64,000 bases of DNA from Nocardiopsis sp. FR4 (GTDB lineage Bacteria; Actinomycetota; Actinomycetes; Streptosporangiales; Streptosporangiaceae): the NCBI RefSeq assembly GCF_009830945.1, contig NZ_VWVV01000036.1:1-64000 (forward strand). Direction: 5' to 3'. Each line of letters opens with the position of its first letter. Position 1 is the stretch's first letter. The position numbers and the translations under genes are program-made. This document shows positions 25,853 to 33,894 of the stretch, one piece after another. A model generated the notes under the pieces. The model ran no database searches. It saw nothing but the letters and a program-made list of their open reading frames with translations, and had not been told where the DNA came from.

Positions 25853-26500
25853 TCAGGCGGTGGCGTAGTCGGGCAGGGCGCCTTCCAGCAGGTCGAAGGC
25901 CTGGGTGGCCTCGGCGGTGACGGTACGGGCGATCTCGTCGTTGGGGCTTCCGGAGAGGGTGAGCGTCTGGATGCGCTGGAACAGCACCCGGTGGACGCCG
26001 CCCAGCAGCGCGGCGGCGGTCTGGACGGTGATGTCGTCGGGCTGGGCGCCGGTGGCGTCGGCGAGCGCCTGGGCGAGGCGGTGTTCGCGCTGGTCGTGCA
26101 GGCCGCGCAGGCAGACGGTCAGGGTGGGGCTCTCGGCGATCATGCGGGCGAACCGCTGGCCGGAGAACCCGGCGACCGGGTTCTGGGTGGCGGTGTCGGC
26201 GGCGAACGCGCGGCGCAGCGCGGCCAGTGCCGATTCCCCCGGGCGCCGCGCGGCGACGGCGCGGGCCAGGGAGGCGGCGAACTCCTCCTGGTGGTCCAGG
26301 GCCAGATCCTCCTTGCGGGGGAAGTAGTTGGTGACGGTCTTCTTGGCGACACGGGCGGCGGCGGCGATCTGGGCGATGGTCGTCTGCTCGAAGCCCTGGG
26401 CGATGAACAGTCGGGTCGCGTGGTCGGAGATGAGCCGCCGTGTCTCCTGCTTCTTGGCCTCGCGCAGCCCGGTGGTCGGAGCGGGCGTCTCGGTAGTCAT
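25853..26500 (-). CDS. TetR family transcriptional regulator
   Basis: 215 residues. N-terminal helix-turn-helix (QETRRLISDHATRLFIAQGF, then TTIAQIAAAARVAKKTVTNYF) and a variable ligand domain. It is divergent from the Vat-like gene, and two operator-like arms lie between them (26501-26516 and 26551-26566). The first begins at the base next to its own ATG. It should therefore repress itself and the vat-vgb-like pair, with an antibiotic as a plausible inducer. Confidence 0.9.
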   Translation of the reverse strand: MTTETPAPTTGLREAKKQETRRLISDHATRLFIAQGFEQTTIAQIAAAARVAKKTVTNYFPRKEDLALDHQEEFAASLARAVAARRPGESALAALRRAFAADTATQNPVAGFSGQRFARMIAESPTLTVCLRGLHDQREHRLAQALADATGAQPDDITVQTAAALLGGVHRVLFQRIQTLTLSGSPNDEIARTVTAEATQAFDLLEGALPDYATA

Positions 26501-26566
26501 GGCGTAAACTTACTCCTGTCATATATTTATGTCGACACTCCTCGGGTGCTGGAGTAAGTTTACGCC
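26501..26566. promoter_or_regulatory. Two inverted TetR operator arms in the divergent promoter
   Basis: GGCGTAAACTTACTCC (26501-26516) and GGAGTAAGTTTACGCC (26551-26566) are exact reverse complements, 34 bases apart. Each holds a GTAA-N2-TTAC core, so each can bind a TetR dimer. The intervening DNA is AT-rich (CATATATTTATG), as expected for overlapping promoters. Confidence 0.8.
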
Positions 26567-26718
26567 CGTCGTAAAAATATGGCGAGAGAACGACGAGTCC
26601 GGAGGGCGCGTCCATACCCGTGGCTCCCGGCCACGCCGCCGTCGCGGCCTTCCCCGACACGGTCGGGAACCCGCCGCCCGGTCCCGTCACCTGGTTCCCC
26701 GCAGACAGGAGTTCCCTC

Positions 26719-27375
26719 TTGGTCCCCGACCCGATGGCGGTGCACCCGCTGCCCGCCCACCAGCGGGTGGTCTTCCTCAAGCCGCTGGTCAGCTCGCCGA
26801 CGATCGAGGTGGGCGAGTACACCTACTACGACGACCCCGAGAGCGCGACCGAGTTCGAGCACCGCAACGTGCTGTACGCCTACGGGCCCGAGCGGTTGAC
26901 CATCGGCAGGTACTGCGCGATCGCCTCGGGAGCCAGGTTCCTGATGGCGGGCGCCGAGCACCCGACGATGGGGGTGTCCGCCTTCCCGTTCACCATGTTC
27001 GGCGGTGAGTGGGCCGAGCGCACCCTGGACATCGTCACCGGTATGCCCAGCCGGGGCGACACCGTCGTCGGCAACGACGTCTGGTTCGGCTACCAGGCCA
27101 CCGTCATGCCCGGGGTGACCGTCGGCGACGGCGCCATCATCGCGGCCGGAGCCGTGGTCACCGCCGACGTCCCGCCCTACACGGTCGTGGGCGGGAACCC
27201 GGCCAGGCCGATCCGGCGGCGCTTCGACGACTCCGACGCCGAACGCCTGCTGCGGGCCGCCTGGTGGGACTGGCCCGCCGACCTGGTCACCGAACACGCC
27301 CGCACCATCATGGCCGGTACCCCGGCCGACATCGCCCGCGTCGCCGCCGAACACGGACTGGAGAAGAGTCTTTGA
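26719..27375 (+). CDS. Vat/CatB-type O-acetyltransferase (streptogramin A acetyltransferase-like)
   Basis: 218-residue left-handed beta-helix (hexapeptide) acetyltransferase. The sequence [40 protein letters not shown] and the catalytic-histidine region AGAEHPTMG (His81) match the Vat/XAT group. [20 protein letters not shown] and [12 protein letters not shown] close the helix. It would acetylate a hydroxyl of group A streptogramins or a related compound using acetyl-CoA. TTG at 26719 was chosen because GGAG (26708-26711) is 7 bases upstream and homologues begin near this point. GTG 26620 is an in-frame alternative. The TetR operators upstream indicate inducible expression. Confidence 0.87.
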   Translation: MVPDPMAVHPLPAHQRVVFLKPLVSSPTIEVGEYTYYDDPESATEFEHRNVLYAYGPERLTIGRYCAIASGARFLMAGAEHPTMGVSAFPFTMFGGEWAERTLDIVTGMPSRGDTVVGNDVWFGYQATVMPGVTVGDGAIIAAGAVVTADVPPYTVVGGNPARPIRRRFDDSDAERLLRAAWWDWPADLVTEHARTIMAGTPADIARVAAEHGLEKSL

Positions 27376-27629
27376 CCCGTGTGACCATCGAGGAGTGCGC
27401 CGTGGCCGACCGCGCCGCCGGGCCCTACGCGATCACCACGGGGGCCGACGGCGCGCTGTGGTTCACCGAATGGAGCGGTAACCGCGTCGGCTCCGTTACC
27501 GGTGGGGGTGTGATCGAGGCGCACGATCTGCCCACACCCGCCTCGGAGCCGCACGGCATCACCCTCGGCCCGGACGGCGCCCTGTGGACGGCGCTGGAAA
27601 CCGGCGCCCTCGCCGGTATCGCCCTCTGA
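27372..27629 (+). CDS. Shortened virginiamycin B lyase-like protein (two propeller blades)
   Basis: 85 residues with the Vgb repeat signature twice ([17 protein letters not shown] and [17 protein letters not shown]). Vgb lyases that linearise group B streptogramins have about 290 residues in seven blades. Here a convincing N-terminus ([20 protein letters not shown]) runs straight into a convincing C-terminus ([11 protein letters not shown], then stop). The simplest reading is an in-frame deletion between repeats that removed about five blades, including the catalytic region, so lyase activity is doubtful. TTG 27372 overlaps the acetyltransferase stop (TTGA). GTG 27381 is an alternative. Confidence 0.7.
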   Translation: MTRVTIEECAVADRAAGPYAITTGADGALWFTEWSGNRVGSVTGGGVIEAHDLPTPASEPHGITLGPDGALWTALETGALAGIAL

Positions 27630-27661
27630 CCACCCGGCCACCGGACCGCTGAAAGGACACC

Positions 27662-28213
27662 ATGACAACGATCGACGCGGGCGCGGAATTCGACCGCCAG
27701 ACGAACAACCTGATCGAGCTGGGCTACCCGGGGATGGGGGGCCTGACGCCTGAGCGGTTCCAGACCCTGGCCGCACCCCTGCGCGACGTCGCGGCGCAGG
27801 CCGGGAACACCGCCTACGAGCCCGGGACCGGTCGGATTCCGTTCGTGCTGGTGGTCACCCGCGAGGTCGTCCCCATCGAGCGGATGATGCCCCGCACCGC
27901 ACTCCGCGGAAAGGCCAAGCCCGGCTTCGTCGACCCTTCCTTCGAGCCCGGATCCCTGGAGCGATTCGCCGCCATCGAGGAAACCGGGCTCACGGACCAG
28001 CCGGTCTACCTGCTGTCGGACATCGAACGCGGCGAGGAGTTCTGCGGCGCCGTTCCCCGCGACGCCATGGACACCATCACCGCCAGGAACCGCACCCCGC
28101 TCACCATCGAGGAGGGCATCGCGGTGATCACCCGGTTCCCGGAGGCGCTGGTCAAGAACAAGTGCTTCTCCCTCGGCGGATCCCGCTCGGGCGACCGCCG
28201 CGCGACCGCGTAG
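27662..28213 (+). CDS. DUF5701 family protein
   Basis: 183 residues, recognised as the actinobacterial DUF5701 family from EFDRQTNNLIELGYPGM, the central VYLLSDIERGEEFCGAVP, and the C-terminal RTPLTIEEGIAVITRFPEAL and NKCFSLGGSRSGDRR. Function unknown, with no signal peptide or membrane segment. Family members usually continue some residues past GDRR, so this one may be slightly shortened. GAAAGGACACC precedes the ATG. It is 32 bases after the Vgb-like gene and possibly in the same transcript. The following 28214-28460 gap holds only a small AT-richer patch with TTGATC (28346-28351)/GATCAA (28358-28363) arms. Confidence 0.8.
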   Translation: MTTIDAGAEFDRQTNNLIELGYPGMGGLTPERFQTLAAPLRDVAAQAGNTAYEPGTGRIPFVLVVTREVVPIERMMPRTALRGKAKPGFVDPSFEPGSLERFAAIEETGLTDQPVYLLSDIERGEEFCGAVPRDAMDTITARNRTPLTIEEGIAVITRFPEALVKNKCFSLGGSRSGDRRATA

Positions 28214-28460
28214 CCGATGGCCGGGGCCCACGCCACACCGGTGGCCGGAGACGGTACCGCCGCCGACCACCGTTCGGGGGTGGTGCCCCATGGGCCCGCT
28301 ACGACCCTTGTGCCAGATTTGGGATCTACATCATCAAGGTGGCGTTTGATCAGTATGGATCAAGAGAGTGGGAACAACACGACGACCGCGGTCGGGTAAG
28401 CGGGAGCGGTGCGACCACCACCGCGGAGCCGGTTCCGCCGGTGGCGCCGGCGCCCCGCGG

Positions 28461-29897
28461 TCAGTGGCGGCGCAGCACCTCGTTGAGGACCCCGCAGGCG
28501 CGGCGCAGCTCGGCGGGGCTGGCCGTCCCGTAGCCGATCACCAGGCCGTGCACGTCCGGTGCGCCGTGGCTGTTGCGGGAGACGTCGTCGAGCAGCACGC
28601 CGCGTTCGGCCGCCTCGGCGACCACCGGGGCCACGGCCGTCGCGGGCAGCGGGAGCAGGACGTGCAGGCCCGCCGTGTCACCCCGCAGTCGCGGGCCGAG
28701 CAGTTCGATCAGCATCCGGCGGCGGCGGGCGTACTCCAGGCGCATCCGCCGCAGGTGCCGGTCCAGGTCGCCGCGCTCCAGCAGCAGGGCGGTCGCGGCC
28801 TGGGCGGGCACGCTGGTGCGGTCCGACAGGTCGCGGCGGACCGCGGCCAGGTGTTCGAGCCGGGCGGGCTCGGCGACCACCCAGCCGACCCCCAGGTCCG
28901 GGGACAGGGTCTTGGAGAGGGTGCCGAGCAGGATGACCCGGCCGGGGTCCAGGCCGTACAGCGCGGGCAGGGGCGCCACGTCGTAGCGGAACTCGGCGTC
29001 GTAGTCGTCCTCCACGACCATCGCCCCGGTGCGGCGGGCCCAGGCCAGGAGGCGTTCGCGGCGGGGGATCGGCAGCCGTCCGCCGAGCGGGTACTGGTGT
29101 GCGGGCGTGGTGTAGAGCACCGACAGGTCCTCGGGCAGCGCCTCGGTGAGGATGCCGTCGTGGTCCACCGGGCAGGGGTGCACCCGGGCCCCGCGCGCGG
29201 CCAGGATCGTGCGGGCCTTCTGGTAGCCGGGCTCCTCCACGCCCGCGCGGGTGCCCGCGCCGAGCAGGGCCGCGCCGACCAGGTCCAGGCCGTTGCCGGT
29301 GCCGCGGGTGACCATGACGCTCTCCGGGCCGATCCGCACGCCCCGGGTGCGGCGCAGGTGGTCGGCCAGGAGTTCGCGCAGGCGGGGCAGGCCGCGGGGG
29401 TCGGGGTCGTCGTCGGGCGGCTGCTCGGCCGCGTACCGCCAGGCCCGGCGCCAGGCGGCCGGGTCGTGGCCGCCCACCCACGGGCCGCCCGGGCGCAGGT
29501 CGATCAGCCCCTGCTCCCGGGCCTGCCCGCGGGACGGGCGCGGCGCGGCGGCCAGGAGCGGCTCGGCGGGAGCCGGGGCGGGGTGCGGGGCGGGGTGCGC
29601 GGCCTCGTGCCGGGCGACGAAGGTGCCCGATCCGTGCCGTCCCTCCAGCCAGCCCTCGGCGTACAGCTGCTGGTAGGCCTCGGTGACCACGGTCCTGCTC
29701 ACGCCCAGCTGCGCGGCCAGGACGCGGCTGGAGGGCAGGCGCTCGCCGGGGTGGAGCACGCCGCCGGACATGGCCTCGCGCAGGGCGTCGGACAGTTGGA
29801 CGGTCAGCGGCCGGGCGGCGGAGCGGTCCAGGCTCAGGGCGGGTTCGGCGGCGCGGCGGGGCACAGTGGTCTTTCCTTTTCGGCTGTAAGTGGCCAT
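28461..29897 (-). CDS. MocR/PdxR family regulator (GntR DNA-binding domain fused to aminotransferase fold)
   Basis: 478 residues. The GntR winged helix is at about 25-95 (LPSSRVLAAQLGVSRTVVTE, AEGWLEGRHGSGTFVAR). A type I PLP fold follows from about 120, with VEDDYDAEFRY and the PLP-lysine segment LLGTLSKTLSPDLGVGW. The domain senses PLP or a PLP-amino acid adduct rather than acting as an enzyme. It is divergent from the flavin-binding protein gene, with an AAGTGG/CCACTT site straddling its start codon, so it likely controls that neighbour and itself. Confidence 0.9.
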   Translation of the reverse strand: MATYSRKGKTTVPRRAAEPALSLDRSAARPLTVQLSDALREAMSGGVLHPGERLPSSRVLAAQLGVSRTVVTEAYQQLYAEGWLEGRHGSGTFVARHEAAHPAPHPAPAPAEPLLAAAPRPSRGQAREQGLIDLRPGGPWVGGHDPAAWRRAWRYAAEQPPDDDPDPRGLPRLRELLADHLRRTRGVRIGPESVMVTRGTGNGLDLVGAALLGAGTRAGVEEPGYQKARTILAARGARVHPCPVDHDGILTEALPEDLSVLYTTPAHQYPLGGRLPIPRRERLLAWARRTGAMVVEDDYDAEFRYDVAPLPALYGLDPGRVILLGTLSKTLSPDLGVGWVVAEPARLEHLAAVRRDLSDRTSVPAQAATALLLERGDLDRHLRRMRLEYARRRRMLIELLGPRLRGDTAGLHVLLPLPATAVAPVVAEAAERGVLLDDVSRNSHGAPDVHGLVIGYGTASPAELRRACGVLNEVLRRH

Positions 29898-29913
29898 GGT
29901 GGGGTGTCCACTT
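29888..29913. promoter_or_regulatory. Inverted repeat over the mocR start (operator candidate)
   Basis: AAGTGG (29888-29893) and CCACTT (29908-29913), 14 bases apart, cover the ATG of the MocR gene (29895-29897) and lie 19 bases from the divergent start. The position fits autoregulation plus control of the divergent gene. Confidence 0.5.
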
Positions 29914-29931
29914 GCTTCCTAGGCTAGGCGC

Positions 29932-30573
29932 ATGCTCTCCACCACAGAACGCACCCGGCTGCGCCGCGGCAAGCACAAGGCCCGTACCGACCGGGCGGAC
30001 CTGTACGCGGTCCTGGACGCGGGGACGGTCTGCCACCTGGGGGTGGTCGTCGACGGCGCGCCCATGGTCGTGCCGACCGCCTACGGCCGGATCGGTGACA
30101 CCCTCTACCTGCACGGTTCCACCGGTGCGCGGTCGCTGCGCGCGGGTGGCGAGGTGTGCGTCACCGTGACCCTGCTGGACGGCCTGGTGCTGGCCCGGTC
30201 GGCCTTCCACCACTCGGTCAACCACCGCTCGGCCATGGTCTACGGGGTGCCGCGCGTGGTCACCGACGAGCGCGAGCGCCTGGACGGGCTGCGCGCGCTG
30301 ACCGAGCAGTTGGTGCCGGGGCGCTGGGACGCGGTTCGCCCGCCCACGCCCAAGGAGATGGCGGCCACCCGGGTGCTGGCGCTGTCGCTGGAGGAGGCGT
30401 CGGTGAAGGTGCGCACCGGGCCGCCCGGGGACGACGAGGGGGACCTCGCCCTGCCGGTGTGGGCGGGAGTGCTGCCGGTGCGCGAGGTGTTCGGTGCGCC
30501 GGAGCCGGACCCGGCGCAGGACCCGGGCCTGGCGGTGCCCGACCACGTGGCGTTGCGGGGGCCGCGGGGATAG
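29932..30573 (+). CDS. Pyridoxamine-5'-phosphate-oxidase-fold flavin-binding protein (NimA-like)
   Basis: 213 residues of the FMN-binding split-barrel family. RTDRADLYAVLDAGTVCHLG, APMVVPTAYGRIGDTLYLHG, GEVCVTVTLLDGLVLARSAF and HSVNHRSAMVYG follow the order seen in NimA-like/PNPOx-like proteins that bind FMN or heme. The actual reaction is unknown. The ATG has no ribosome site, and a TAGGCT lies 7 bases upstream (29920-29925), so the mRNA may be leaderless. The partner regulator is a MocR, which fits a vitamin B6-related role. A very strong terminator follows. Confidence 0.86.
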   Translation: MLSTTERTRLRRGKHKARTDRADLYAVLDAGTVCHLGVVVDGAPMVVPTAYGRIGDTLYLHGSTGARSLRAGGEVCVTVTLLDGLVLARSAFHHSVNHRSAMVYGVPRVVTDERERLDGLRALTEQLVPGRWDAVRPPTPKEMAATRVLALSLEEASVKVRTGPPGDDEGDLALPVWAGVLPVREVFGAPEPDPAQDPGLAVPDHVALRGPRG

Positions 30574-30579
30574 GGACCG

Positions 30580-30616
30580 CCGTGGCCGCCCGCCGTCCCC
30601 CGGCGGGCGGCCACGG
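30580..30616. terminator. Strong terminator hairpin
   Basis: CCGTGGCCGCCCGCCG (30580-30595) and CGGCGGGCGGCCACGG (30601-30616) form a perfect 16-bp stem with loop TCCCC, 7 bases past the stop of the flavin-binding gene. The rest of the gap up to 30778 should carry the Mrp promoter, which I could not identify. Confidence 0.8.
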
Positions 30617-30778
30617 TGTACGGCTGTGTCTGGAGCACACCGGGATCCGGGTTTTGTCCGGCTTCCTGGCGTGTCCGGACGGCCTATCGCCCGTCGCACA
30701 CCGAGCATGGGACCCGTGCCCTCTTCAGCTCGTTGACCGCCCGCCCCCCCGCGGCGGACGGCCCGAAAGGACGGCGGT

Positions 30779-33589
30779 GTGCTCCACCTCCTGGCCGCGC
30801 TCGTAGCGGTTACGCTCCTGGCTCCGGCCGTGGACCGTGTGCTCGGGCGCTCCACCGGGTGGCTGGTGGCCGGGGCGCTCGCCCTGCTGACCGGACTGGT
30901 CCTGCTCGGGGGCGGCCGCGTGCTGGAGGGGGAGCGCCCGCCGGAGGCGGCCCTGTCGTGGATGCCGACCCTGGGGGTGGGGCTGTACCTGCGCATGGAC
31001 GGCCTGGCGTGGCTGTTCTGCGTGCTGGTGCTCGGGGTGGGCGCGCTCGTCCTGGCCTACTCGGCCCGCTACTTCCCTCCGGGCGGGCAGGGCGGTTTCT
31101 TCTTCGCCATGAGCGCGTTCGCCACGGCGATGACCGGGCTGGTGCTGGCCGACGACGTGGTCCTGCTGTTCGTGTGCTGGGAGCTGACCACCGTCTGCTC
31201 CTTCTGGCTGATCGGCCTGCCGGGGGCGGAGGGGGCCCGGCCCGCCGTGCGCGCGTTCCTGCCGACGGCGATGGGCGGTCTGGCGCTGCTGACCGCGGTG
31301 CTGCTGCTGTGGACGCGCACCGGCACCACCCGGCTCAGCGTCATCGTCGAGGACTCGTCGTGGACCCGGGACACCGGGTTCGCCACGGTGGTGGCGCTGC
31401 TGGTCGTGGTCGCGGTCCTGACCAAGTCGGCGCAGTTCCCCTTCCACGCCTGGCTGCCCGACGCCATGGTGGCCGCCACCCCGGTGAGCGCCTACCTGCA
31501 CGCCGCCGCGATGGTCAAGGCGGGGGTGTACGTGGCGATGCGGTTCTCCCCGGCCTTCGCGGACGTGGTGGCGTGGCAGGTCGCCCTGGTGGGCCTGGGC
31601 CTGCTGACAGCGGTGATGGGCGCGGTCTTCGCGCTGCAGAAGAACGACATCAAGGAACTCGTCGCCTACTCCACGATCAGCCAGTTGGGCCTGATCGTGG
31701 CGGCGGTGGGCGTGGGTACCGCCGAGGCGCTCGTGGCGGCGGCCATGCACACCCTGGCGCACGCGCTGTTCAAGGCGGCGCTGTTCATGGCGGTGGGTGT
31801 GGTCGACCACCAGACGCACACCCGTGACCTGCGTGAACTGGGGGGTCTGCGCCGGTCGATGCCCATCACCACGGCCACGAGCGCGCTGGCCGCCCTGTCG
31901 ATGGCCGGAATCCCCCCGTTGCTGGGTTTCGTCAGCAAGGAGGGGCTGCTGGAGGCCTTCCTGCACGCTCCCGGCCCGGTCTGGGCGGGACCGGTGGCGG
32001 CGGGGGCGGCGGTGGTCGCGTCCGCCCTGACCTTCGCCTACGCCTTCCGGTTCGTGTACCCGGTCTTCGGCGGGCGCGTCGTGCGCAACCCGGAGAGGGA
32101 ACCGTCGCGGGAGGCCCCCTGGTCCTTCGTGGCCTGGCCCGCGCTGGCCGCCGCGGGCGGCCTGGTGCTGGGTCCGGCCGTGTCGCTGCTGAACCCGCTG
32201 GCCGGGCGGATCGCGGAGGAGACCGCCCGTGCGGGGGGAGAGGCGGACCTGGCGCTGTGGCACGGTTTCACCCCGGCCCTGGGCATGTCGGCCGCGGCGG
32301 TACTGCTCGGGGCGCTGCTGGCCTGGCGCACCTCCTTCGGGGCGGTCCTGGCCGGAAGGCGGCTCTTCCCGGTGCGGGGCACGGAGGCCTTCGAGCGGCT
32401 GTACGCGGGGGTGGTGGCACTCGGTGAGCGCACCGGTGACCTGACGCGCACCGACGCGCCCGTGCGTCACCTGGCGGCGCCGATCGTGCTGGTCCTGGTC
32501 CTGGCCGCGGTGGTGGCCGGGGCCGGGCTGGACTACGGGGTGGCGCCCGCGCCGGTCGTGCGCCCCCAGGACTGGGTGCTGGTGGCGCTGCTGACCGCGT
32601 CCGTGTCCGCCGCGGTGCTGACCCGTTCGCGGATCGCGGCGCTGGTGCTGGTGGGAACGGCCGGGTTCACCACGGCGCTGTGGTTCCTCTTCCTCGGCGC
32701 CTTCGACGTGGCGCTGACCCAGTTGCTGGTCGAGGTGCTGACCGTGGTCGTGGCGGTGCTGGTGCTGCGCCGCCTGCCCCGGGGCTTCCACGCGGTCCGG
32801 CGCGCGCGCACGGTCGCGACCGGGGCGGTCGCGGTCGCCGCCGGGCTCGCGGCGGGGCTGGCCGCGTACGCGCTCACCGGTCGCAGGGAGCTGTCCCCGG
32901 TGGGTGACTACCTGCTGTCGAACGCCCGGGAGGACACCGGCGGTACGAACGTGGTCAACACGGTCCTGGTGGACTACCGGGCGCTGGACACGCTGGGTGA
33001 GCTCACCGTCCTGGGGGCGGCGGGGCTGATCGTCATCGCGGTCCTGCACTCGGCGGGCCTGAGCGACCAGGGTCGGGTCCTTCTGAACGTGCCCCGGACC
33101 AGTCCGGTCTGGGACTCCGACGACAACACCGTCGCCATGCGCACCGTGGCCCGGTGGCTCATTCCGCTGTTGCTGGTGTGGTCGTTGTACCTGTTGTTGC
33201 GCGGGCACGACGAGCCGGGCGGAGGGTTCATCGCCGGGCTGGTCGGCGGCGCGGGGTTCGCGCTGGCCTATCTGGCCTCGTCCAGCGCCTCCGTGGAGCA
33301 TGTCCGCCGGGCCTATCCAATCTACATCGCCTGCGGGGTGGCACTGGCGTTGGGCGCGGGACTGCTCGGATACGCCGAGGGCTCCTTCCTGCGTCCGCTG
33401 CACTTCGACCTCCTTCTGCCCTGGGGCGGGTTCAGCACCACCACGGCGCTGGTCTTCGACGCGGGGATCTACCTCGCCGTGGTCGGTGTGGTGCTGACGG
33501 CGCTCAACCAGTTGGGCCTGGAGCGGCCCGTGGAGCGTTCGGGGCGGGCTCCCGACGCGCGGGAGCGGGGACTGGGGGGTGGCCGGTGA
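30779..33589 (+). CDS. mrpA: Na+/H+ antiporter Mrp/Mnh subunit A with fused MnhB domain
   Basis: 936 residues, mostly membrane. The first 500 residues are complex-I ND5-like, with the proton-channel lysine region [20 protein letters not shown] and [20 protein letters not shown]. The middle holds the MrpA C-terminal and MbeB-like segments. The last 170 residues (from [20 protein letters not shown], with [17 protein letters not shown]) are the MnhB domain, which in other bacteria is a separate gene. The complex exports Na+ in exchange for protons. GTG at 30779. The stop overlaps mrpC (GTGA). Confidence 0.93.
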   Translation: MLHLLAALVAVTLLAPAVDRVLGRSTGWLVAGALALLTGLVLLGGGRVLEGERPPEAALSWMPTLGVGLYLRMDGLAWLFCVLVLGVGALVLAYSARYFPPGGQGGFFFAMSAFATAMTGLVLADDVVLLFVCWELTTVCSFWLIGLPGAEGARPAVRAFLPTAMGGLALLTAVLLLWTRTGTTRLSVIVEDSSWTRDTGFATVVALLVVVAVLTKSAQFPFHAWLPDAMVAATPVSAYLHAAAMVKAGVYVAMRFSPAFADVVAWQVALVGLGLLTAVMGAVFALQKNDIKELVAYSTISQLGLIVAAVGVGTAEALVAAAMHTLAHALFKAALFMAVGVVDHQTHTRDLRELGGLRRSMPITTATSALAALSMAGIPPLLGFVSKEGLLEAFLHAPGPVWAGPVAAGAAVVASALTFAYAFRFVYPVFGGRVVRNPEREPSREAPWSFVAWPALAAAGGLVLGPAVSLLNPLAGRIAEETARAGGEADLALWHGFTPALGMSAAAVLLGALLAWRTSFGAVLAGRRLFPVRGTEAFERLYAGVVALGERTGDLTRTDAPVRHLAAPIVLVLVLAAVVAGAGLDYGVAPAPVVRPQDWVLVALLTASVSAAVLTRSRIAALVLVGTAGFTTALWFLFLGAFDVALTQLLVEVLTVVVAVLVLRRLPRGFHAVRRARTVATGAVAVAAGLAAGLAAYALTGRRELSPVGDYLLSNAREDTGGTNVVNTVLVDYRALDTLGELTVLGAAGLIVIAVLHSAGLSDQGRVLLNVPRTSPVWDSDDNTVAMRTVARWLIPLLLVWSLYLLLRGHDEPGGGFIAGLVGGAGFALAYLASSSASVEHVRRAYPIYIACGVALALGAGLLGYAEGSFLRPLHFDLLLPWGGFSTTTALVFDAGIYLAVVGVVLTALNQLGLERPVERSGRAPDARERGLGGGR

Positions 33590-33894
33590 CCCTGTCCCTG
33601 GCGATCGGTGTCCTGACCGCGGCCGCCGTGTACCTGGTCCTGCAACGCGGGATGGTCCGGATCGTGCTCGGTCTGGTGCTGTTGGGCAACGCGGTGAACC
33701 TGCTGCTGGTGTCGGCGGGCGGGGCGTTCCGGCGTGACCGGCCCCTGTTGACGGAGGCGCCGGAGCGGGCGGCGGATCCGCTGCCGCAGGCCTTCGTGCT
33801 GACCGCGATCGTCATCACCTTCTCCATCACCGTGTACATGCTCACCCTCGCCGGTGCGGGCGAGGACGACGACGACACCGAGGACGGTCCGTGA
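33586..33894 (+). CDS. mrpC: Na+/H+ antiporter subunit C
   Basis: 102-residue NuoK-like subunit with three membrane helices: [40 protein letters not shown] and [18 protein letters not shown]. The sequence [14 protein letters not shown] is the MnhC hallmark. GTG start overlaps the mrpA stop and its end overlaps mrpD by 4 bases. The acidic tail (EDDDDTEDG) is cytoplasmic or external. Confidence 0.93.
   Translation: MTLSLAIGVLTAAAVYLVLQRGMVRIVLGLVLLGNAVNLLLVSAGGAFRRDRPLLTEAPERAADPLPQAFVLTAIVITFSITVYMLTLAGAGEDDDDTEDGP

Noticed and set aside
26620-26718. Longer N-terminus of the Vat-like acetyltransferase from GTG 26620
   Set aside because: Homologues begin near VPDP, and TTG 26719 has a well-spaced GGAG. 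The extra 33 residues have no family character.
28214-28460. Possible small gene or RNA between the DUF5701 and MocR genes
   Set aside because: Only a short AT-richer patch and a weak TTGATC/GATCAA repeat. No frame with coding character and no recognisable RNA motif.
30725-33403. 892-codon - strand frame opposite mrpA
   Set aside because: The antisense translation is Gln/His/Arg-rich without motifs, while mrpA is unmistakable.
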